Program-made: the position numbers and the translations under genes
Assembly (NCBI RefSeq): GCF_041146395.1
Contig: NC_090986.1
Coordinates: 48,272,001 to 48,336,000, forward strand
Direction: 5' to 3'
DNA from: Eulemur rufifrons
Taxonomy: Eukaryota; Chordata; Mammalia; Primates; Lemuridae
DNA length: 64,000 bases
The notes under the pieces: generated by a model
Database searches by the model: none
What the model was told of the DNA's origin: nothing
The model's input: the letters and a program-made list of their open reading frames with translations, nothing else
Shown: one piece after another, positions 25,055 through 35,323 of the stretch
Layout of the letters: the number at the start of each line of letters is the position of its first letter
Numbering within the stretch: position 1 is the stretch's first letter

Positions 25055-25262
25055 AGAAGTTCATCATACATGGTTCCTCCTTATCCAGGGTTTTAATTAC
25101 CTACAGTTAACTGTAATTGGAAAATATTAAAAGGAAAATTCCAGAGATAAACAAGTCATAGTTTTAAATTGCATGCCATTCTGAATAGTGTGATGAAATC
25201 TCTCACCTTCCCTCCCCATCTCTCCTGGGGTGTGAATCATCCTTTTGTCCAGCACATACACC
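25055..25262 (+). mobile_element. Tigger-type DNA transposon 5' fragment
   Basis: GGTTCCTCCTTATCCAGGGT, CAGTTAACTGTAATTGGAAA, ATATTAAAAGGAAAATTCCA, GAAATCTCTCACCTTCC and GAATCATCCTTTTGTCCAGC match the 5' non-coding part of the Tigger (pogo-like) family as I remember it. The consensus CpGs have decayed to TG/CA. It stops abruptly about 20 bp before the LTR that follows, so the rest was lost or displaced. Confidence 0.65.
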
Positions 25263-25279
25263 TTCTGAAATAAAATACT

Positions 25280-25845
25280 TTTTGCTAGAACAGCTCATAG
25301 AACTCAGGGAAACATTTTACTTATTGTTAATGGTTTGTTATGGAGGATATTATGAAAAATACAAATAAACAGCCAAATGAAGAGTTACATAGAGCAACTT
25401 CCAGAAGGGTCTCTAATATAGGAGCTTCCCTCCTGGCACCTGGATGTTTTCACCAACCTGGAAGTTCTCTGAACTCCATCGTTTAGGGTTTTTATGAAAG
25501 TTTCATCCCACAGGCATAATAGATTATTAACTCAATCTCCTGCCTCTCTCCCCTCTCTGGTGTTTGGACATGAAGCTGAAAGTTCCAAGCTTCTAATGAG
25601 GGTTTGGTCTTTCTGGCAATCAGTACATATGAAACCATGCGGGGGATTGCCAGGACTTGCCTCATTAGAACAAAAGACTTATGTAGGAGCTCTGTGTCAG
25701 GAACTAGGGCTAAGGCCAAATATTATAGCAAAAGATGCTCCCGTCACCCCTGTCACTCAGGAAATCGCAAGGCTTTTAGGAGCTCTGCCAGGAACTGGGG
25801 AGAAAGATCAAATATATATTTCTTGTTATATCACAATATTACCCT
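25280..25845 (-). mobile_element. Ancient LTR, antisense
   Basis: Ordered matches to an old retroviral LTR: AACAGCTCATAGAACTCAGG, CAAATAAACAGCCAAATGAA, TTTTCACCAACCTGGAAGTT, GTTTAGGGTTTTTATGAAAG, TTGGTCTTTCTGGC, CTTTTAGGAGCTCTGCCAGG and ATATATATTTCTTGTTATAT, ending in a TCACAATATTA remnant. On the minus strand this runs U3 to R/U5 with the usual CATAAAAACCCTAAA-like promoter segment. Diverged, with small deletions. The family name is not assigned with confidence. Overlapping plus frames of 117 and 82 codons are not genes. Confidence 0.7.
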
Positions 25846-26740
25846 AGTGTGAAGAGGAGTGGATTAGTTGATTAGGTATTTTTAAGTATTAGATTTATAA
25901 TTTCACTAGGAAACAAGATCTAATTTTGCTTCAAATATAATTAAATGAGATTTGAGGCATGTGTATGTTTCTTTAGGCAACCTGTTACTTGATTACATTA
26001 TGAGCAAATTACATTAAGAAATTAATCCTTTAAATATCATACCCAGATTGCATTTTCCTAAAATCATATGTGTGTGTATGTATACATACATACATATACA
26101 CACACATATATATGTACATTTGAATTACTATACTTATTTATGGTAATTATATTTATAATCACATCTATAGTGATCTTAAAATATCTCTTTAAAAAGTTTG
26201 AAATCCATGGCTTTTCATAATGTGATCAATGTTACTGTATTTTTACTCCAAAAACATTTAAATTAAATTTAATTCATTTTAAAGTTCCAAACTGATTTCT
26301 TATACTGGCAGCCAGTATCAAAGGCTATTTCCTTGGATTCTAGGTGAGTTCTTGATTCCAAGTGAAATTTTGTGCAACTTATTTTAAAGCATTTGTGATT
26401 TCTGTTTCTGGTCTAACAGCTGTTTTCATCTTTTACATATGAACTGGTATTTATATCTTAATGTTAAACTTCTAGGAATTATTTTATTTACTGGAAGATC
26501 TTACAACTATATTCTAATATTTACAGTCTTGTTCCTAGAATGACCCCTTCATCTTACTATTTCCAATTCAATTATCTTTTCACTATTTTTATTAACAAAA
26601 ATTGTTTTATAGGCCAGTATTGTCAAATTGTCATCATGCAGAAAGACATTTCTCCACTGGTCATTAATTCAGATTCTTAAGGAGTAAACTACTCCTCCAC
26701 ATTTTGAACTGGCCTTCTTTTTTTTTTCCTGAAACCAATA
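25846..26740. other. AT-rich sequence with an alternating purine-pyrimidine tract
   Basis: Apart from the TG/TA/CA tract at 26068-26113 nothing is recognised. Confidence 0.45.
26068..26113. repeat. (TG)/(TA)/(CA) alternating tract, near-palindromic
   Basis: ATGTGTGTGTATG at the left and TATACACACACAT at the right are near reverse complements around TATACATACATACA. Such tracts can form hairpins or Z-DNA. This is inferred from sequence only. Confidence 0.8.
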
Positions 26741-27905
26741 ATTTTTTTTATTTCAAAATATTAAGGGAGTATAAATGTTTTAGGTTACCTGGATCATTTT
26801 TGTAATGCTTGAGTCCTGGCTATAGGTTTGCCTATCACCCAAATAGTGTTCCTAGTAGCCATTAGGTTGGTTTATTCCGCATGGTTGCTTTCCACTGTGT
26901 TTTACTTCCCTCTGTACATGTGTGCACATTGGTTAGTTCCAATTTATTAGTGAGTACATGTGGTGTTTGTTTTTCCATTCTTGAGATACTTCCTTTAGAA
27001 GAATCATCTTCAATTCATTCAGATTGTTACAAAATGTATAAATTCATCTTTTTTTGTGGCTTAGTAATATCCATAGTGTATATATACTACATATTATTAA
27101 TACACTCATGGATTGATGGGCACTTGGGCTGATTCTACATCTTTGCAGTTGTGAATTGTGCTTCAATAAACATTTGAATGTAAGTGTTTTTTTGATAAAA
27201 TGACTTTCTTTCCTTTGGGTAGATATCTAGTTGTCGGATTGCTGGGTCAAATGGTAAGTCCATATTTATTTACTTGAGGAATCTCCATACTGTTTTCCAT
27301 AGATGTCATAATTTATAGCCCCACCAACAGTGCGTAAGCATTCCTTTCCCTCTGCATCCACGCCAGCATCTATTGTTTTTGGACTTTTTAATAATGACCA
27401 TTCTGATAGGGTTAAGGTGGTATCTCACTGTGGTTTTAATTTGCATTTCCCTGATGATTAGTGATATTGAACATTTTTTCATATGTTTATTGGCCATTTT
27501 TCTTTCATCTTTTGAAAAGCTTCTGTTCGTGCTTTTTGTACACTTTTTAATAGGGTTGTTTGTTTTTTTACTTGCTGATTTCCTTGAGTTCTGTATAAAT
27601 TCTGATTATTAGTCCTTTATTGGATATATAGCTTGTGAATATTTTCTCCCATTCTTTAGGTGGTCTATTTGCTCTGTTGATTGTTTCCTTAGCTGTATAG
27701 AAGCCTTTTAATTTAATCAAATCCCAGTGATTAATTTTTGTTGTTGCCACAATTGCCACTGGGGTCTTTTTCATAAATTCTTTGCCTAGGCCTATGTCTG
27801 TAAGAGTTCTCTCAACATTTTCTTCTAGAATTCTTATGGTTTCATGCCTTAGATCTAAGTCTTTTATCCATCTTTAATTAATTTTTGTGAGTGGTCCCCT
27901 TTACC
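26741..27905 (-). mobile_element. LINE-1, 5'-truncated, antisense (3' UTR and end of ORF2)
   Basis: On the minus strand this reads ORF2 C-terminal region into 3' UTR. Diagnostic pieces on the plus strand: GGGTAGATATCTAGTTGTCG, TTGCTGGGTCAAATGGTAAG, CCCCACCAACAGTGCGTAAG, TTGCATTTCCCTGATGATTA and TTTTAATTTAATCAAATCCC. In the minus frame at 27568-27774 the ORF2-type residues [17 protein letters not shown] are still readable, but stops and frameshifts break it elsewhere. The 3' UTR (26750-26860) has the TAGGTTACCTGG form also seen in the L1 tail near 31810. Divergence and lost target duplication point to an old copy. Confidence 0.85.
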
Positions 27906-28779
27906 AGATGGTTCAGTTAATTTCATGTTGTGGAGATACTAAAGTAATATATTTTCATTTATGAACTGGAACTGTTCTTAACCATGTATGGTCCATCTGA
28001 GAGTTTCTATCTTTCAGTTCTGTGCTCTAGGTCAGTACTCTCAGTGCCAGAGAGGAACTTTCAAAATCTTTCTGTCATGTGAAAGCCACAATACAGTTCT
28101 TATAGAAAGAACACTCTTAGTATCAGTCAGATTTATACAACATAATAAGACCAGCATTATGTACTCAACGTATACCAGAAAATTCCTATAAGATGGTACC
28201 TATAGATCAGGAATCAAACCCTAATGATTTTGTGTTTATAGTCTTTGTCATTGTGGATCATGATAGTTTGCAAAGATGGCCATAATCACAAACAAACAAA
28301 ACCTTTAAAACAACATTTTTGGAGTTGAAAAGTTGTATTGGATTTTTATATTTGTTTACAGAATACATACAGTAAAGCTGCAGAATATGTCAATATCCCC
28401 AGGCTCAGGGCTGAGAGTGTATCTATATGTTGAGAAGCCAAGTCCATGAACTGTTTCAGGGCAAGCCAAGCAGGTAACAAAACTGCATGTTTAACATTGA
28501 TAAAGTCCAGTTCCAACTCTACTTAACCCAGAATTGAAAAGGAGTTAAACAAAAATCCAAAACCTGCCCTGAATAGATATAGACACTCCCACCCCCTATG
28601 AAACTGCAACTGGAAAATAGTGTAGGATTTTGTGGAAAGTTGAAGGGGATGTAATCAGGGATTGAGGGGCAGGCTAAAGCCGTTTTTAACTAAGTCTATG
28701 GGGTAATCTGAAAACTAGATCCTCCAGCCTAGTGCTGGGTATATGTTAAACCCCAGTTTTAATTTACAACCCGTAATAT
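27906..28779. other. Unique sequence, no gene seen
   Basis: No supported repeat. 28390-28760 is somewhat less AT-rich with no diagnostic motif. Confidence 0.4.
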
Positions 28780-29060
28780 AGTTTCTTTGGCAGTGATTCA
28801 TAAATCTCCATTTCATCCGGACAACTGCTGCATGTTAATGGCGTTTTCTCCTGAGCAGCTTCTATCTATACTAAGCCTGCTTCTCAGACCACAAGGCTTC
28901 CGCTTAGAGAATACCACCCAATGCCAGTCTTAACAAATGCATAGCCTTATTGAAAATGTGCTGGTGCCTCACATTGTTATGCAGGTCCAGGGTCATTAAA
29001 ATTTTATCATATAAACCCTGCTGTCTGCACAGAAGAAGAATTGAAAATGTTGGCAACAGA
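28780..29060. other. Non-repetitive, CpG-retaining block
   Basis: No transposon family is recognised. It retains CpGs (CATCCGGACAAC at 28815-28826, TGGCGTTTTC, CTTCCGCTTAG) in an otherwise CpG-poor window. It may be conserved non-coding sequence. This is an inference from composition. Confidence 0.3.
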
Positions 29061-30335
29061 TGATCACATATTTTATCAGAATCTCCTGAAAGGGAAAACC
29101 AACATGTTTAGAGCAGGAAGGAACCAAAATAACATTGCCTTTAATTTAAATATAACAAAATGTCAACCCCCCTGAAATTGACATTTATCTACTACAGTTC
29201 ATTTTCACATTTCCCTTGAATGTCTCAGTTTCCCAAAGTTGCATGGCAGTTTGATCCAGTTGCACATGACATGATTTTTTACGTTTCTCTTGGAAAGCTG
29301 ATATGAATCAAAGGATGCCACTGAGACCTGAAGCTAAAGACAGCAAGCTATTGATTGCAGTGTTGACTTATCAAAGACCTGAGAGATTTGTGGGTTTAGA
29401 GCTTTATGTAGGAATAGAGATTTGAATAGCTGGAACCTGATTTGAAGACTGTACTTTAGCTTAGGAAAGTAGGTAACATAAAACAATGGGAACAAAAACC
29501 AACCCCATAGTACATAAAATATTTTCTTCAAATGCCCCTGAATTCTCCCAACAAAAATCCCTCCCTACAGTAGTGTCTGAATACATTTTGTTTATTGTGA
29601 GATGTGGCATTTTATGTTTTTCTTTTTTAGATTTAGAACAGACTGTGACTCTACTAGAATGCTGATGTGCTGTTCCAATTTTGGTCTTGGCATGAGTACT
29701 CATTTTGAAAATAGAAAATCTATCAGAGTCTTAAAAATGTATAGAAATTGTTCTTTCTTGTCATATTTTAACATTTTGCTGCTTGGAACAATTTTAATAA
29801 TTTGTCTATAAATTTTCAAGGTTAAATTTAGAGTATGGTCAGATAACTTTTTAGAGGCTAAGAAAATCAACCAAGGACAGATGTTGGATTTTGTGCTAAA
29901 TTTTAAATATTTGTATAGATGATCTATCATCATTTGTAAGCAACCTCTGAGTAGTCTTATAGAAGTAGTGATAGATTTGCTCTGATTTATCTTTTCCTTT
30001 TGAGCCTTTTAGATGGTTGTTGCTTGGGATCAAGGGACCTTTGCTTGCTTTGATCTCAAGCAAAGTTAATTTCATCTATTTTCAAATTTACCTTAAGTGC
30101 CTTATACCATCCATTTTTCCCCTAAGTCAAATTTAATATATATTTTAAGTATATAAATTGTAATATAAATTTAACATAATCTTATTATATATTTAGTTTT
30201 AAGCAGTCTTTGGTGTACCCATGGTCAAAAAAAAATCTATTTATGAAACAACTAAGCAAATTTTTCACCTTAGAACTTCATATACACCGTGAAGAAATTG
30301 ACAATTATTTGATAACAATTGAACCCATTTTCCTT
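29061..30335. other. AT-rich sequence, no gene seen
   Basis: Contains the perfect hairpin at 30039-30065. Otherwise nothing is recognised, and short frames around 29334-29933 conflict between strands. Confidence 0.4.
30039..30065. repeat. Perfect 9-bp inverted repeat
   Basis: CTTTGCTTG (30039-30047) and CAAGCAAAG (30057-30065) are exact reverse complements separated by 9 bp. Confidence 0.8.
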
Positions 30336-30349
30336 TCTCTTTAAGTATT

Positions 30350-30693
30350 TTTTTTTTTTTTTTTTTTTTTGTTGAGACAGAGTCTCACTTTGTTGCCCAG
30401 GCTAGGGTGAGTGCCGTGGCGTCAGCTTAGCTCACAGCAACCTCAGACTCCTCGGCTTAAGCGATCCTACTGCCTCAGCCTCCCGAGTAGCTGGGACTAC
30501 AGGCATGTGCCACTATGCCCGGCTAATTTTTTCTATATAGATTTTTAGTTGTTCATATAATGTCTTTATATTTTTAGTAGAGACGGGGTCTCGCTCTTGC
30601 TCAGGCTGGTCTCGAACTCCTGACCTCGAGCGATCCACCTGCCTCGGCCTCCCAGAGTGCTAGGATTACAGGCGTGAGCCACCGCGCCCGGCC
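30350..30693 (-). mobile_element. Alu SINE, lemur-type, antisense, full length
   Basis: A full-length dimeric Alu in antisense orientation with a T-run of about 20, flanked by a perfect 14-bp target duplication TCTCTTTAAGTATT (30336-30349 and 30694-30707). Well-kept CpGs (ACCGCGCCCGGCC at the 5' end) indicate relative youth. Between the arms it has an extra A/T-rich segment (TTTTTCTATATAGATTTTTAG then TTGTTCATATAATGTC) absent from human Alus and typical, to my knowledge, of lemur Alus. The 60-codon minus frame in it is not a gene. Confidence 0.95.
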
Positions 30694-30707
30694 TCTCTTT
30701 AAGTATT

Positions 30708-31500
30708 ATATAACACAGGTGTGTATATACAGATACATGTATAAGCAAATATATGCATATGTGTGTATATGTTCACACTACCATCAAACTGTCATATTTC
30801 AAGACCATTATGTTCATTAAGTGATCGTACAATCCTTTTGTGTAGGAATAAAATATTATTCTAGGATTGATTTGGATAGTTGTTCAAATTGACTACACTT
30901 TCAGTGAGATATCCCTGAATTCATGTGTGTTAAATGATGATTCAAATAATTTTTAAAAATTTGGAAAGATTGAATTTTCTTTTGTCAATTTTCCATTTAT
31001 TTCCCCTTTTGTTTTTCTGTATTTCATCTGTGACACATAGATGCAGCCTCTCTCTAACTTTGGAAAAACACTTCCTGACCAATGGGGTTAGTTTTCTTTT
31101 TCCATTTATTCATTGAATATTAAGTTACTATGAAGTAGTAATTCTTTTTCTTTATTTTACTCTCCCCATGTCACTTTTGAAACCATGGTATATAGATATA
31201 GGGTTAGTTGTTCTAAGTTTCCTGTATCAGTGCCACTAGGAGTATGAAAAGATAACTGTGAATGACTTGTTAAAAATACTAAATAAATAAACTGACTTTA
31301 GGAGTTGGGATGTTTTAGATCTTCTTGTACCTACTTTATATTTTATTGTCAAAAACAAAAAATGTAGCTTTCTAAGTCATTAAGGTAACACATGTAATCA
31401 ACAATGAAAGAAAGATGAAGGTAAATATTAAATATATGGAGAGAGGGACCCTCAACCTTCAGGATAAAGATGTTAAGGAGATATGGAGAGCAAACATTTA
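30708..31500. other. AT-rich sequence, no gene seen
   Basis: Begins with TG/TA-rich sequence (30717-30775) after the Alu. No further repeat or exon recognised. Confidence 0.45.
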
Positions 31501-31613
31501 TTAATTCATAATATTTTTACATATGTGTGAGGTACGTATGATATTTTGACACACAGTGTACAATGTGTGATGATCAAATCACAGTATTTAGGATATCTAT
31601 CACCTCCAACATT
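31501..31613 (-). mobile_element. Old L1 (L1M type) 3' terminus, antisense
   Basis: ACACAGTGTACAATGTGTGA, TGATCAAATCACAGTATTTA and GGATATCTATCACCTCCAAC are the antisense 3' end of an L1M-group 3' UTR. It is joined directly to an upstream 3' UTR segment in the opposite orientation. Confidence 0.8.
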
Positions 31614-31767
31614 TGATCTCATGAAGGCAGAGAGTAGAATGATAGTTACCAGAGGCCAGGAAGAGTGTTTGGGGGTGGGGATTAAGAGAGCTTGGTTATA
31701 AACATGTAGTTAGATTGAAGGAATAAGTTCTAGGGTTTGATAGCACAATAGGGTGACTATTGTTAAA
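31614..31767 (+). mobile_element. Old L1 (L1M type) 3' UTR segment, inverted relative to its 3' end
   Basis: GATCTCATGAAGGCAGAGAG, GATAGTTACCAGAGGCCAGG, AGGAATAAGTTCTAGGGTTT and TAGCACAATAGGGTGACTAT are the sense strand of the 3' UTR part that normally lies just upstream of the preceding segment. About 70-80 bp of consensus between the two is missing. The opposite orientations give the head-to-head layout expected of a twin-primed 5' inversion. Confidence 0.8.
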
Positions 31768-31772
31768 CTGTT

Positions 31773-31959
31773 TTTTTTTGGGGGGGGGGTTATTTCAGCC
31801 AATTACAGGGGTACAAATGTTTAGGTTACATATATTGCCTTTGCCTTGCCCAAGTCAGAGCTTTAAACATGTCCATCCCCTAGACTCTGCACACCACACC
31901 CATTAGGTATGACTATACCCATCTCCTCCTCCCCGCTCCCACCTGCCCAACACCCGATG
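31773..31959 (-). mobile_element. Short 5'-truncated L1 3' tail, antisense, younger
   Basis: Starts with a T-run and G10 (31780-31789), then CAATTACAGGGGTACAAATG, TAGGTTACATATATTGCC, TTTAAACATGTCCATCCCCT, CACACCACACCCATTAGG. This is an L1 3' UTR type I associate with strepsirrhines. AACTGTT occurs at 31766-31772 and 31960-31966, a likely target duplication that places the insertion at the very edge of the older inverted L1. Confidence 0.75.
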
Positions 31960-33784
31960 AACTGTTCTTTTGATGAAGAGTAGGCGACAGGGTACCTCTG
32001 GCACAGATATACTCCTGGCCTCAGTTGAAGCTACGTGCTCTAGGAAAGAATGCTGAGTCTTCGAGATCCTTCTAAACATTCTCAATTACTAGAACAATTA
32101 TCATCTTTCACTATGCCCATATGTGCCAGACACTGAAAATGTTTTGCTATTGGTCTAAAGCTACAGTTCGAGAGCAGGATGTGCCCACGACATTTCTTTG
32201 TCAACTCCTGAAAGATAAAACATGGTCTCTTTCTAAGAATAGGGTCACATATCCAGCAAGACAAGTGGCTCAAACATTGCAATGTTGTGGGTGTCGAAGG
32301 CTTCTGCTAATTTTTACAATAGTTTTGACAGGAAGATAAAGGGTTCTGACTTGTTTGTAAATATTATTTATTAAATTCAGAGATTTACCTGGAAAGAACA
32401 AAAACATAATAGAAATTACAAAGTAAAAACTTTGAGTTTGGGAGTAGAAAAATGGAGAGTTAGGAGAGGTTGCATTGGGTAAGTATAATTATTTATGTTG
32501 AAATGTTCTGGCCAGAATTTGATGCGTTTTCCTGATTGGAAACAATGATGAGTAAGCATAGTACCATAATGCATATCGATCATTCAAAAGCACATTGCAA
32601 ACTAAAAGGCAAAACAACTTAGTCAAGGCTCTTAAAACACATGCAGGGAATTATGCCAGGGAAGGAAGCTGCTTTCTAGGGAACTTAGGGATATATCAGC
32701 TTTTGAATGAAGAGGTTAACCACCGAAGAGCTCTTTTTAGAAGAGAGGAAAAAAACAGCAGATTTCAAAAAAAGATAATTTCTTTATGGTTGGGCTTAAG
32801 GCCTGCATGAGAGTCTACACATGATATTTTAATGAAGTAGAAAATTAGAAAAAGTATTATAAAAATTTGCGAAGACTGCATTCACATTTTTCTTAGGCAG
32901 CCGTTATATTTTTCTCATGCTTCTTAGTTTGCACAGCTTGTTACGTATAAATCTCAAGTAAGGACAAACTGTAGGAGGATATCACCTTCCCCTGTTCCTG
33001 CTCTTCCTTCTTGATTAAAAAAAGGTATTTTATCACAATTACTTTTTAATCTATCTTGCCCTGCTATTATGAGTTCCTTGACAGCAGATCATTTTTTTCC
33101 TCATTCATTTTTGCAGATCCAGTGTTTAAGTCAAAATATTTATTGAATAAATTAAGAAATTGAGGGGAATATATTAAGGGATTTATTTAAAATTACAGAG
33201 TTCATATAGGCTATTTTTACAAGCTAACTTGATTTCAGGCCAACATGATTTTGCCAGAATCATCTTTCTGATATAATTCAGCTCTAGTAGTCTACATTAT
33301 GTTAAGAAAGAATAAAGCTCTTTGAGTATGCCAAAATATGTCTAGCTCTCCTGTTTAAATTTGTAGGTAATTCATCAAAATTAAGATGCCATTTATTCTA
33401 ACATGTCAGTATGTGTATTCTGAATAGATATTTAAATAACATTTTTGAGTGGAGAAGAAATACATATTAGTAAAATATTTAGAAGAAAAATATATTTATA
33501 ATGAAAGTACAAGAAAGGAAAGTTTCAGACTCAAGCCCTGAGTTAATTAAATTTTAATAGTTAAACATCTTTATCTTTTTCTCTACATGTGCACTCTTTA
33601 AAAATGAATACATTACATGTGTATAGTATTTGCCTGCTTCACGATGTAGAATAGCTATTATAAAAAATGTATTTGTTATTTTTTGAAAGAACATAAACAC
33701 ACAAAAATGAAAGAGTATGCACAAAATCAGCTACACAAAGTTTATGCTTTAATTTCTTTCTTCATTTTAGAAACTTTTTAAGAA
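31960..33784. other. Unique sequence with one L2 tail, no gene seen
   Basis: 31985-32340 has several CpGs and conflicting short frames on both strands, but no identifiable exon. L2 3' sequence is noted at 33045-33155. Confidence 0.4.
33045..33155 (+). mobile_element. L2 LINE 3' end
   Basis: TATTATGAGTTCCTTGACAG, then TTTTTCCTCATTCATTTTTG, CAGATCCAGTGTTTAAG and AATATTTATTGAATAAATTA match the L2 terminus (tgagctccttgagggcag ... atttgttgaatgaatg). Confidence 0.65.
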
Positions 33785-33960
33785 GGATTTGTTGAGTATA
33801 ATTGACATTGGATGAAGTGCACATATTTAAAATGCAGTTTGATAAGTTTTAACATGTGAGTATACCTATGACACCATCACTACTAACAAGTCAGTAGAAA
33901 TATCCAACACTGGCAAGTGTTTACTAAATCCTTTTAATCCCTCCCTCCTGCTCCTCCTCA
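33785..33960 (-). mobile_element. Old L1 (L1M type) 3' UTR fragment, antisense
   Basis: TTTGTTGAGTATAATTGACAT, GAAGTGCACATATTTAAAAT, AGTTTGATAAGTTTTAACAT, CACCATCACTACTAACAAG and AGAAATATCCAACACTGG parallel the L1M 3' UTR antisense sequence. Confidence 0.7.
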
Positions 33961-35140
33961 GTAATTTTTAACCTACTGTTTTAGAAATGGAATGCCCTTT
34001 AACTTAGCAGATAGTGGATATTCAACAAATGAAAATTAAATCAATACTAAGTTCACATTCCAAAGCCATTCTTTTCAAAGACGATAAGCTAGTTAATTTT
34101 TGATACCAGTGGCATGGTCATAATTATATACTTTTATGTGCCTCTGCAATCTGAAGAGAAAAGAAAGATAAAATAAAAGGGCTTCCTCCATAGCAATAGG
34201 GGTTTTTGAACACTTAATGAAGAGAAAGGAAACCCATTCATATTAATTTTTCTTGAACATTCGATAAAGAATATTTGAAATGACTTATCTGATGTTTCAT
34301 TACATTTGTCCAATATTCTAGAAAGCACTTGTAAAAGATGGCCTGGCTTTTCACAAGAGAGTTAAACACAAACATACTAAACCACTCTCACCTATCCATT
34401 TAGAAAAAATGAAAACTTAGAATATAGCGCCACAAGTAAATAATTTTTTTCCTCTAGCATTTGTACACACACCCACTCACACACATACATTTATTACACA
34501 TTTTACTGATGTAAAGAATGAGTAGCTCATAATTTACAAATAATATGTATTTCATAGTAAATTCCATATAAAAGATTGGTTCTTACAGATGCTTTCATTG
34601 ATTAGCTGCAAATGAAAAATGAGTATACTTGTGACATACATATTAATATTTTCATTTATGTTTGTAAGTAAAACAACTAAAACAATGAAGACATAGTTCA
34701 GAACATCACTCATCAATGCTATGAGCACTTTGTTAATTATAGTTTTTAAATGCTGGAGAGAGTTTTATCGTTTTTTTTCTACTATTTGCAATGTAATAGC
34801 AACAGACATGCCATATTTTAAGTTCATTCTGTATTACTAATATTTCTCCATCACTGTTTTGAGTCTAGATAATCAAAGTCTACATAATCAATAAAGCCAT
34901 AAATAAAGCCCTGGTGTATAGTGTTTGCCAGTTTTTATGGTGTAAATACTTTCATCATGTCCAATTTCAAGCTCCCAATGTTGTATCATTGAACGTGAAC
35001 TTCAAATAGGATGTACATAGCTCACCAATATATACTTTTTCCACCATACAGGCACAAAGGTTAAAAAAAAAAAAAATCTCAAGAACATAGATAATAATAA
35101 AGAAGTAAAAAAGCTATTTTAATTTGTTAAATTATAAGTC
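33961..35140. other. AT-rich sequence, no gene seen
   Basis: Includes an ACAC/CACTCACACACAT patch at 34466-34488 and an A14 run at about 35063-35076. No gene. Confidence 0.45.
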
Positions 35141-35228
35141 CATATTGTTATAGCCTAAGATGCGAGAAATGACCATCTAAAAGACTGAATTGAGCCAAAT
35201 TAGGAGTCTTTATTAGCTGGCCAGCGAC

Positions 35229-35229
<1 letters not shown>

Positions 35230-35262
<33 letters not shown>
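35230..35262 (+). repeat. C33 homopolymer inside the LTR
   Basis: Thirty-three consecutive C residues (G33 in LTR sense), lying between the LTR's TATA box and its poly(A) signal. The exact length in a genome assembly is error-prone. Confidence 0.9.
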
Positions 35263-35263
<1 letters not shown>

Positions 35264-35316
35264 TTCTGGGAAAGTCCATAGACAGAGAATGGCCCCGATC
35301 TTAAAGTGGACAGGGG

Positions 35317-35323
35317 TTATATA
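35317..35323 (-). promoter_or_regulatory. Putative TATA box of the LTR
   Basis: TTATATA on the plus strand reads TATATAA in LTR orientation and lies about 105 bp upstream of the AATAAA signal. Activity is not demonstrated. Confidence 0.5.

Noticed and set aside
25494..25847. 117-codon plus-strand frame
   Set aside because: Lies entirely inside the ancient antisense LTR, and LTRs of this kind do not encode proteins.
27306..27774. Minus-strand frames resembling LINE-1 ORF2
   Set aside because: They are real ORF2 remnants but broken by stops and frameshifts in a 5'-truncated copy, so they are reported as part of the L1 and not as a gene.
31780..31789. G10 run as a regulatory quadruplex
   Set aside because: A single G-run beside an L1 poly(A) tail is better explained as part of the L1 3' end or slippage.
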